The notes under the pieces: model-generated | What the model saw: only the letters and a program-made list of their open reading frames with translations | Database searches by the model: none | What the model was told of the DNA's origin: nothing | Assembly: GCA_031259645.1 (NCBI GenBank) | Contig: JAIRLC010000027.1 | Coordinates: 1 to 13,610 of the forward strand | DNA from: Prevotellaceae bacterium | GTDB lineage: Bacteria > Bacteroidota > Bacteroidia > Bacteroidales > UBA932 | Direction: 5' to 3' | DNA: 13,610 nucleotides | Made by a program: the position numbers and the translations under genes | Part shown: positions 1-4,952 of the stretch, one piece after another | Layout of the letters: each line of letters begins with the position of its first letter | Numbering within the stretch: the first letter of the stretch is position 1

Positions 1-456
1 AATATCGCCGTCCCTCACTATAGGCTCTACCACATAAAGACGGGCATAAATTAGTGCGCCATCCTCGAATTTTACCACATAACCATGACCGGATTCGCAG
101 GCAACCGATTTATTAGAGCTGGCAGCAATAGTATAACCAGTCGAAGGTATAGACGTAATATTACCCAGTCCTTTCATTTCTCCCAAATCGCAAATGGAAA
201 TCTGGTAGCGATTGGAATTATATAAATATAAATATAAATTATCAGGACTAATCCATCCTATATAGCCTGCATCATAGTTTACATCCCTAATAATAATCCT
301 TGTATCGGACGATATATTTGCCGTAATCGTTCCTTCCGGGTCTGGAACAACATGGTTTGGATCATTTGGATCATCATCCTTGCTGCATGAAACAGTTGCT
401 GCGGCAAAGGCTGCTATCGCCAGCACGCTTGCCATGATTTTGAAAAATTTTGTCAT
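1..456 (-). CDS. Small surface-type lipoprotein, copy 1 (3' end beyond window)
   Basis: Reading leftward from an ATG at 456, the frame is open for 152 codons to the window edge, so the C-terminus is missing. By comparison with its neighbour, only about eight residues are lost. The start MTKFFKIMASVLAIAAF is a lipoprotein signal peptide ending at Cys24 (TVSC). The mature protein begins Cys-Ser-Lys-Asp-Asp-Asp, which resembles the lipoprotein surface-export signal known in Bacteroidota. A short Asp/Pro linker follows, then a domain of about 110 residues containing SICDLGEMKGL, STGYTIAASS, CESGHGYVVKFE and RLYVVEPIVRDGD. This pattern reminds me of the DUF5036 group of small Bacteroidales lipoproteins, but I cannot confirm the family. 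It is a close paralogue of the gene at 516-1010, which lies 59 bases upstream on the same strand. I see no promoter box in that gap, so the two are probably co-transcribed. Function is unknown. Confidence 0.85.
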   Translation of the reverse strand, partial: MTKFFKIMASVLAIAAFAAATVSCSKDDDPNDPNHVVPDPEGTITANISSDTRIIIRDVNYDAGYIGWISPDNLYLYLYNSNRYQISICDLGEMKGLGNITSIPSTGYTIAASSNKSVACESGHGYVVKFEDGALIYARLYVVEPIVRDGDI

Positions 457-515
457 AATATAAAATATTAAAAATTAAACTATAAAATAATTTTAGAACT
501 TGTGTATTGCACTTA

Positions 516-1010
516 CTAATAATATTTCACCTTTGCGCCTATAATATCGCCGTCCCTCACTATAGGCTCTACCACATAGAGGCGAACATCAATATCCACA
601 GTATTAATCAACTTATACCCATCAAAGTAAGCGACCTCAAATTTCACGACATAACCATGACCGGATTCGCAGGCAACCGATGCATTAGAGCTGGCAGCAA
701 TAGTATAACCTGTCGAAGGTATAGACGTAATATTAACCAGTCCTTTCATTTCTCCCAAATCGCAAATAGAAACCTTGTTTCCATAGGAAGAATATAAATT
801 AAAATTATCAGGACCAGTCCATCCTATATAGCCTATATCCATAAGAATAATCCTTGTATCGGACGATATATTTGCCGTAATTGTTCCTTCCGGATCTGGT
901 ACAGGTTGGTTTGGATCACTTGGATCATCGTCTTTACTGCATGAAACAGCTACTGCGGCAAATGCTGCTATCATCAGCACGCTTGCCGTGATTTTTAAAA
1001 GTTTTGTCAT
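516..1010 (-). CDS. Small surface-type lipoprotein, copy 2
   Basis: This is a complete 164-residue protein. The signal peptide MTKLLKITASVLMIAAFAAV leads to a lipobox-like AVSC at Cys24, followed by Ser-Lys-Asp-Asp-Asp, a surface-export-type signal in Bacteroidota. Large blocks are identical to the adjacent copy: PDPEGTITANISSDTRII, ICDLGEMKGL, NITSIPSTGYTIAASSN and CESGHGYVVKFE. The copies differ by in-frame indels: this one lacks four residues near residue 59 and has about ten extra residues (VAYFDGYKLINTVDIDV region) before RLYVVEP. The conserved C-terminus ends GAKVKYY. A DUF5036-like assignment is only a suggestion. The close DNA similarity, including silent positions, argues for a recent tandem duplication. 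No TAnnTTTG box is obvious upstream (1011-1190). The ligand or role is unknown; a surface-exposed location is inferred. Confidence 0.9.
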   Translation of the reverse strand: MTKLLKITASVLMIAAFAAVAVSCSKDDDPSDPNQPVPDPEGTITANISSDTRIILMDIGYIGWTGPDNFNLYSSYGNKVSICDLGEMKGLVNITSIPSTGYTIAASSNASVACESGHGYVVKFEVAYFDGYKLINTVDIDVRLYVVEPIVRDGDIIGAKVKYY

Positions 1011-1084
1011 AATAGTGTTTTTTGTTTGTTTATTTTATCGTAAGAGCGAAAAATTTTTATCCCATGCATTGTTCATTGTGTTGC

Positions 1085-1115
1085 GTCATTCCGAGCGGAG
1101 CGGAGTCGAGGAAGC
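1085..1115. repeat. Short GC-rich intergenic repeat-like element
   Basis: In the 181-base gap between the lipoprotein gene and the DUF6261-like gene lies a GC-rich stretch beginning GTCATTCCGAGCGGAG and ending GAGTCGAGGAAGC. From memory, very similar sequences recur between genes in many Bacteroidota genomes. Only one copy is present here, so its repeat status cannot be shown from this window. The rest of 1011-1191 shows no gene or clear promoter. Confidence 0.5.
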
Positions 1116-1191
1116 TACCGCGGTATGCGCTTGCGTCAGCCTAACTCTTAGTTCTTAATTCCTCCGGCGCGCCAGCACTGTCTACTGCAAA

Positions 1192-2136
1192 TTATCGTGC
1201 AATATTAAAGGTTACGGTCTTTTGCCCTTTGTAGGCGCCTTTGCCATGAATGGTGAGCTCGGCCATGCCGACGTTGGTGTTGTTCTTGTACGTTATCGAG
1301 AAGTCCTTGCCCAGCGACAGGTTCTCGGTGGGCTTGCCCTCTTCGCGATAGTGCACCTTGGGGACTACTGTTATGGGGCGGCCGCTGTAGGGCTGCGTGT
1401 CGATAGGCTCAATCACCGTGTGGTCGCCTGCCCCAAGGTCCTTTGGCAGGTGGTGGATATACTTTCTGCGCAACTCGTTCATTTCGTTGAACAGCAGTTG
1501 CAGCGGGTCTGACGGCAGCGCGTCGAGTGTTTGTTCCATAACGTCGCAGAAACTGTTGTAGGCGGCCACCACCGTTTGCTTGACACTGGTGGCTGACGGC
1601 CCTTCGGCTTCGGCCATAGCTTCGAGGCGTTCGTTGTAGAGGAGATACAGCGCCGCGTTCCCGGCAAACAACCGGTTGACGATGTCGGTGAGCCCCAGCG
1701 TGGCGGCGGCAGCACCGGCGGCAGGGTTGCCGTTGTAGCGCTCCATGAGGATGTTGATTTGCGTGGTTTGGCTCGCCAGCGGCTCATGGCCAATGTTCCA
1801 GAACGGCTTGAGCAGTTCGAGGAGCGTGGCGCCGGCAGCGGCAATATCAGGGGTGCTGCTCTTGGCGGCGGTGGTGGCGGTACGCTTAATTTCGGCGAAG
1901 TCTGCGTCGCGCTGCTTGTCAGCTTCCTTGATTTTCGGGGTGAGCGCACTGGCGTGTTGCTGGTTCAGCAGCGACTTCAGCGTCTTGTTGGCAGCGTCGA
2001 GGCTGTTAAGCCGGGTATTGCCCAGCGTGCCCAGCGCCGGGGCTTGCGGGATGGCGGCCACAATTGTTTCATCGCACAATCCGGCGAGGTTGTCGAGTTT
2101 CAGGGCGTCAACCCTGAGGGAAATAAATCTTTTCAT
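1192..2136 (-). CDS. DUF6261-like protein with C-terminal Ig-like domain
   Basis: This 314-residue protein has two parts. Residues 1-235 are a mainly helical, Ala/Leu-rich region containing LTPKIKEADKQRDADFAEIK at 65-84. That motif and the MKRFISLRVDAL start match my memory of DUF6261, a Bacteroidales family of unknown function. Residues 241-314 form a short Ig-like beta domain with the pattern PYSGRPITVVP, SLGKDFSITYKNNTNVG and GKGAYKGQKTVTFNI, typical of repeats in secreted bacterial surface proteins. There is no signal peptide or membrane segment, which is odd for a protein carrying such a domain. The gene is visibly richer in GC than the AT-rich DNA on both sides, and it has long antisense ORFs as a by-product. 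A long leader (2137-2530) with unusual repeats precedes it. Function is unknown; the domain split is confident, the family name fairly so. Confidence 0.8.
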   Translation of the reverse strand: MKRFISLRVDALKLDNLAGLCDETIVAAIPQAPALGTLGNTRLNSLDAANKTLKSLLNQQHASALTPKIKEADKQRDADFAEIKRTATTAAKSSTPDIAAAGATLLELLKPFWNIGHEPLASQTTQINILMERYNGNPAAGAAAATLGLTDIVNRLFAGNAALYLLYNERLEAMAEAEGPSATSVKQTVVAAYNSFCDVMEQTLDALPSDPLQLLFNEMNELRRKYIHHLPKDLGAGDHTVIEPIDTQPYSGRPITVVPKVHYREEGKPTENLSLGKDFSITYKNNTNVGMAELTIHGKGAYKGQKTVTFNIAR

Positions 2137-2368
2137 TATTATAGTTTTTAAAAGTTAGCGGGTATTGGTATGTTTTATGGCATTTGCAACTACAATTTCC
2201 TCCTTGCGGGTCTGATTCATGGAATTTGTAACTACAATTTCCTCTGTGCGGGTCTGATTCATAGAATTTGCAACTACAATTTCCTCTGTGCGGGTCCGGT
2301 TCATGGAATTTGTAAAATTTGTCTGTGAAAGTCAAACCATTTTTTTTTAATCCCGGATTAATAATCAT
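2108..2368 (-). CDS. Possible leader ORF built of 14-residue Cys-containing repeats
   Basis: This 86-codon ORF (ATG at 2366-2368) lies between the predicted minus-strand promoter and the DUF6261-like gene. It overlaps the first 29 bases of that gene in another frame. Residues 20-61 are three consecutive 14-residue units of the form K-F-(H/Y)-E-(P/S)-D-P-H-R-G-N-C-S-C, encoded by the 42-bp DNA repeats. The ORF has no signal peptide and no family I recognise. Because the repeat length is a multiple of three, an open frame through it is expected by chance once one unit is open, so coding is not proven. It could be a translated leader that couples to the downstream gene, a small protein in its own right, or an accident of a non-coding repeat. 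Confidence 0.3.
   Translation of the reverse strand: MIINPGLKKNGLTFTDKFYKFHEPDPHRGNCSCKFYESDPHRGNCSYKFHESDPQGGNCSCKCHKTYQYPLTFKNYNNEKIYFPQG
2178..2315. repeat. Three and a third 42-bp tandem repeats, each with a palindrome
   Basis: The units are 2178-2219, 2220-2261 and 2262-2303, directly abutting, with a 12-base partial fourth copy at 2304-2315. They differ at only a few positions each. The middle copy contains arms GGAATTTGTA and TACAATTTCC separated by AC, which are complementary at nine of ten positions. The outer copies keep most of this palindrome. Forty-two bases equals 14 codons and about four helical turns, so both a coding and a protein-binding or RNA-hairpin role are possible. 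The array ends about 42 bases before the DUF6261-like start codon. Confidence 0.95.
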
Positions 2369-2522
2369 TTGTTTCTGTTGGTTATACCTTATGTGTAGGC
2401 AGGTTTATTATTGAACCTATTCTTCCCCTTATTCTTTCCCTTCTTCCCCTTTTTCTTCCCCTCTATTTTTTAAAGTTTGGCGTGCAGACTGCGTTTTAGG
2501 CCTTAACATTTGACTTTCACAG
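2323..2522. repeat. 14-bp inverted repeat spanning 200 bp
   Basis: CTGTGAAAGTCAAA at 2323-2336 is the exact reverse complement of TTTGACTTTCACAG at 2509-2522. The right arm also forms a local palindrome: TTTGACT (2509-2515), five-base loop, AGTCAAA (2521-2527). I see no target-site duplication outside the arms and no transposase inside, so a mobile-element reading is not favoured. The arms lie in the predicted leader of the minus-strand transcript. Confidence 0.85.
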
Positions 2523-2535
2523 TCAAACTTAGGAA

Positions 2536-2566
2536 CAAATGTAGTAATTATTTGGAAACTACCAAA
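2536..2566 (-). promoter_or_regulatory. Predicted Bacteroidota promoter for the leader / DUF6261-like gene
   Basis: On the minus strand, TTTG (2566 to 2563) is followed after 19 bases by TACATTTG (2543 to 2536). This matches the Bacteroidota -33 TTTG / -7 TAnnTTTG arrangement. Transcription would start near 2529, at the edge of the hairpin at 2509-2527, giving a leader of about 390 bases before the DUF6261-like start codon. Confidence 0.6.
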
Positions 2567-2610
2567 AAATAATGATTAACTAAGGTATGAATTTTTGTCA
2601 TTCGTCAATC

Positions 2611-2631
2611 GTAATTTGTAATTCGTAATTT
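2611..2631. repeat. 7-bp microrepeat, three copies
   Basis: GTAATTT, GTAATTC and GTAATTT follow one another directly just upstream of the Rpn-like gene. They overlap the predicted -33 element of its promoter. I recall AATTCGTAATT-type runs as common intergenic sequence in Bacteroidales. Confidence 0.75.
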
Positions 2632-2644
2632 TTTATTATCTTTG
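2615..2644 (+). promoter_or_regulatory. Predicted Bacteroidota promoter for the Rpn-like gene
   Basis: TTTG at 2615-2618 is followed after 18 bases by TATCTTTG at 2637-2644, matching the family promoter pattern apart from a slightly short spacer. The start codon lies 35 bases beyond the -7 box. Confidence 0.65.
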
Positions 2645-2679
2645 CATTTAATTTTAAACATTTTAATCACCGCTCAATT

Positions 2680-3642
2680 ATGGCACATTACCTTGACCCA
2701 AAAAACGACTTGATTTTTAAACGCATCTTCGGTGAACACAAGCACCTGTGCAAGAGTTTGCTCAACAGCATGCTACCGCTGGAAGCCTCGCAGCAAATTG
2801 TTGATTTAGAGTATCAGCAGCCGGAGTTAGTGCCGGAAATCCCTGCATTGAAGGACTCCATTGTAGATGTGCACTGCACCGACAACAGGGGGCGGAAATT
2901 CATCGTGGAAATGCAAATGTACTGGACCGACAGTTTCAAGAGCCGCGTGTTGTTTAACGCCTCCAAAGCATACATCAAGCAATTGGACAACGCCAAAGAG
3001 TATAGATTCCTGCAACCGGTGTATGCGTTGAGTTTCGTCAATGAAACCTTTGACAGCGATCCGGCAGTGTACTATCACGACTACAAGATTGTCAATATAG
3101 AGAACAGGGAAAAACAGATTGAGGGGTTGGAATTTGTGTTCATCGAATTGCCAAAATTCCGTCCCGGCAACAGGGCCGAGAAGAAGTTGTATGATTTATG
3201 GTTGACGTTCCTGACCCAAATTAATGAGGGGGAGGAAAAAGTGCCTCCGGCGTTGTTAGAAGAGGAAGTAACCAAAGAGGCGGTACAGTATTTGGAACGC
3301 AGTTCTTATAACAGGGATGAACTCGACGCCTATGACCGGTATTGGGATGTTATCCGCACCGAGCGTATGTACTACCTTGATGCTTTAGACGAGGGGCTGA
3401 CAAAAGGCATGGCGAAAGGCATGGCGAAAGGCGAAGCCATTGGACTGGAAAAAGGCATGGCGAAAGGTCGTGCAGAGGGTTTGCAGGAAGGCATGCAGAA
3501 AGGCGAGGCTATTGGTCTGGAAAAAGGCTTGCGGGACGTAGTGCTTAACGCTAAGCGCAAGGGACTCTCCATAACACAAATCCAAGACATTACCAACCTG
3601 ACCAAAGAAAAAATCGAAGAAATACTATTGCCACCGGTTTAA
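2680..3642 (+). CDS. Rpn-family PD-(D/E)XK nuclease / transposase-like protein
   Basis: This 320-residue protein starts MAHYLDPKNDLIFKRIFGEH, the typical opening of the Rpn (recombination-promoting nuclease, PDDEXK_2) family. The expected nuclease core is present: Asp63 in SIVDVHC, then Glu77 and Gln79 in KFIVEMQMYW, on adjacent predicted strands. The body continues with YALSFVNETF and FVFIELPKF, also characteristic. Residues 239-283 form a charged Gly-Met/Leu-Ala-Lys tail with glycine at every fourth position, followed by a short helical end. Known members cut DNA and promote RecA-independent recombination; many are annotated as transposases although they are not flanked by IS ends, and none are seen here. 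The length is normal for the family. It has its own promoter and faces away from the DUF6261-like gene. Confidence 0.88.
   Translation: MAHYLDPKNDLIFKRIFGEHKHLCKSLLNSMLPLEASQQIVDLEYQQPELVPEIPALKDSIVDVHCTDNRGRKFIVEMQMYWTDSFKSRVLFNASKAYIKQLDNAKEYRFLQPVYALSFVNETFDSDPAVYYHDYKIVNIENREKQIEGLEFVFIELPKFRPGNRAEKKLYDLWLTFLTQINEGEEKVPPALLEEEVTKEAVQYLERSSYNRDELDAYDRYWDVIRTERMYYLDALDEGLTKGMAKGMAKGEAIGLEKGMAKGRAEGLQEGMQKGEAIGLEKGLRDVVLNAKRKGLSITQIQDITNLTKEKIEEILLPPV
3394..3528 (+). repeat. Imperfect 12-bp coding repeat encoding a glycine ladder
   Basis: Inside the Rpn-like gene, a 12-base unit (AAAGGCATGGCG and variants) encodes G-x-x-x steps. Glycines fall at residues 239, 243, 247 and on to 283, twelve in a row at spacing four. 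A larger duplicated block, GEAIGLEKG, appears twice. Such tracts can expand or contract by slippage in whole codons. Confidence 0.9.
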
Positions 3643-3669
3643 ACCGCCCATCTTTAGCACATTTTTTTG

Positions 3670-3677
3670 TATCTTTG
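3670..3677 (+). promoter_or_regulatory. Predicted -7 box for the arginine deiminase gene
   Basis: TATCTTTG lies 7 bases before the chosen ATG at 3685. No clear -33 TTTG is found at the right distance. If used, transcription would start at or within a base or two of the start codon. This argues against the in-frame TTG at 3667, which lies upstream of the box, as the true start. Confidence 0.55.
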
Positions 3678-3684
3678 CTACACT

Positions 3685-4947
3685 ATGGAACCACTGGAAG
3701 TAAATATACAATCGGAAATCGGGACGCTGGAAGCCGTACTGCTGCACGCCCCCGGCCCCGAAGTAGAAAACATGACGCCCAAAAACGCACAGCGGGCGCT
3801 GTATAGCGACATTCTCAACCTGTCGATTGCCCAAAAAGAGTATGAACAACTGGAAGGCATACTGTCGAAAGTGAGCCGCGTGTATCAACTGAAAGATTTG
3901 CTGTTGAAAGTACTGGAAAACCAAAAGGAACGGCAGGAACTGGTGGAAAAAATATGCGCCGCCGAGCAGGCGCCCGACTATTTCGACCTGCTGATGGACA
4001 TGCCGGCGCGCACCCTGTGCCGCGTCTTGATTGAAGGCCTTCCGGCACGCATCGACAACCTCACCGCCTTTCTGAACGACGATTATTACGCACTGTTCCC
4101 GCTCTACAACTTTTATTTTACCCGCGACGCCGCCATGGTCGCAGGAACCCGCGTGCTGCTCGGGAAAATGGCCAATACCGTGCGTTTGCGCGAGGCGTTA
4201 ATTATGGAAGCACTGTTCAAAAGTCCGCATTTTGTGGTGCAACAACTCATCAATCCCTATCATGCCGCGTCCGGTGCAAAAACGAACATTGAAGGCGGCG
4301 ACGTGCTTGTGGCGCGCCACGATGTGCTGATTATCGGCAACGGCGTGCGCACGTCATCACAAGGCATTGATTTCATCCTGTCGCAACTGTGCAACAATCC
4401 CGACGAGGAGCCCATGCATGTACTGGTGCAGCAATTGCCTTCACAACCCGAATCCTTTATCCATCTCGACATGGTGTTCACGCTGCTCGATGTGGACAAG
4501 TGCATGGTGTTCGACCCGTTAATTTTGGAAGATAATCGCTACGAAACCATCCACATTACGGTGACTCGCGGAAAAGTGGAAAAAATAAAATATGTGCAAG
4601 GACTTCTTCCCAGTCTGAAAAAACTGGGGATTGACTTGGAGCCGGTGAGCTGCGGCGGCACAAAAGATGAATGGATCCAAGAGCGCGAACAATGGCACAG
4701 CGGCGCCAATTTCTTTGCCATAGCGCCGGGCAAAGTGCTGAGCTATGCCCGCAACATTCACACCCTTGAAGAAATGAGCAAGCACGGTTTCGACGTGATT
4801 AAAGCCGCCGACGTATTAACCGGCAAGGTAAACCTCGAGCATGTAAAACGGTGTGTGATGACGCTCGAAGGCTCGGAATTGCCGCGTGGCGGCGGCGGGC
4901 CGCGCTGCATGACCCTGCCCTTGCGCCGAAAACACGTGAAATGGTAA
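3685..4947 (+). CDS. arcA: Arginine deiminase
   Basis: This 420-residue cytoplasmic enzyme hydrolyses L-arginine to citrulline and ammonia. The N-terminus (VNIQSEIGTLEAVLLHAPG, EVENMTPKN) is typical of bacterial arginine deiminases. The catalytic set is visible: Asp148 in FTRD, Glu203 in EGGD, His260 and Asp262 in HLDMVFTLLD, and the nucleophile Cys408 in GGGGPRCMTLPL near the C-terminus. These correspond to Asp166, Glu224, His278, Asp280 and Cys406 of the Pseudomonas enzyme. The ATG at 3685 is chosen because a promoter box occupies 3670-3677. The other genes of the deiminase pathway (carbamoyltransferase, carbamate kinase) are not in the window, and truB follows at once. A wider guanidino-modifying role is possible, but length and motifs fit arginine deiminase well. 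Confidence 0.93.
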   Translation: MEPLEVNIQSEIGTLEAVLLHAPGPEVENMTPKNAQRALYSDILNLSIAQKEYEQLEGILSKVSRVYQLKDLLLKVLENQKERQELVEKICAAEQAPDYFDLLMDMPARTLCRVLIEGLPARIDNLTAFLNDDYYALFPLYNFYFTRDAAMVAGTRVLLGKMANTVRLREALIMEALFKSPHFVVQQLINPYHAASGAKTNIEGGDVLVARHDVLIIGNGVRTSSQGIDFILSQLCNNPDEEPMHVLVQQLPSQPESFIHLDMVFTLLDVDKCMVFDPLILEDNRYETIHITVTRGKVEKIKYVQGLLPSLKKLGIDLEPVSCGGTKDEWIQEREQWHSGANFFAIAPGKVLSYARNIHTLEEMSKHGFDVIKAADVLTGKVNLEHVKRCVMTLEGSELPRGGGGPRCMTLPLRRKHVKW

Positions 4948-4952
4948 CCCCC

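Larger units (their letters stand above)
2137..2679. other. Divergent intergenic region / long leader
   Basis: These 543 bases separate the minus-strand DUF6261-like gene from the plus-strand Rpn-like gene. From left to right they hold three 42-bp tandem repeats (2178-2303), one arm of a 14-bp inverted repeat (2323-2336), a polypyrimidine tract (about 2419-2470, for example TCTTCCCC three times), the second arm with a local hairpin (2509-2527), a minus-strand promoter (2536-2566), a 7-bp microrepeat (2611-2631) and a plus-strand promoter (2615-2644). On the minus-strand RNA the tract would be a purine-rich run of G and A. No protein gene is evident apart from the doubtful leader ORF. Confidence 0.8.

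Noticed and set aside
507..797. Plus-strand ORF of 96 codons opposite the second lipoprotein gene
   Set aside because: It lies wholly antisense to a lipoprotein with a clear signal peptide and a paralogue; no family features.
1479..1949. Minus-strand 156-codon ORF in another frame of the DUF6261-like gene
   Set aside because: Low-complexity Pro/Ser/Arg sequence typical of a shifted frame in GC-rich DNA.
1745..2158. Plus-strand ORFs of 130-137 codons opposite the DUF6261-like gene
   Set aside because: Antisense frames stay open because the real gene is GC- and Ala-rich; compositions look like shadows.
2199..2205. Perfect Shine-Dalgarno AAGGAGG on the minus strand in the first 42-bp repeat
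   Set aside because: No ATG lies at a suitable distance downstream, and other genes here do not use such sites.
2178..2315. CRISPR array
   Set aside because: The 42-bp units abut with no unique spacers between them and no cas genes are present.
2323..2522. Miniature inverted-repeat transposable element
   Set aside because: The 14-bp arms lack a flanking target duplication, and the pairing is explained as well by leader RNA structure or operators.
2680..3642. Insertion sequence carrying the Rpn-like gene
   Set aside because: No terminal inverted repeats or target duplication are seen around it; Rpn-type genes are usually not IS-borne.
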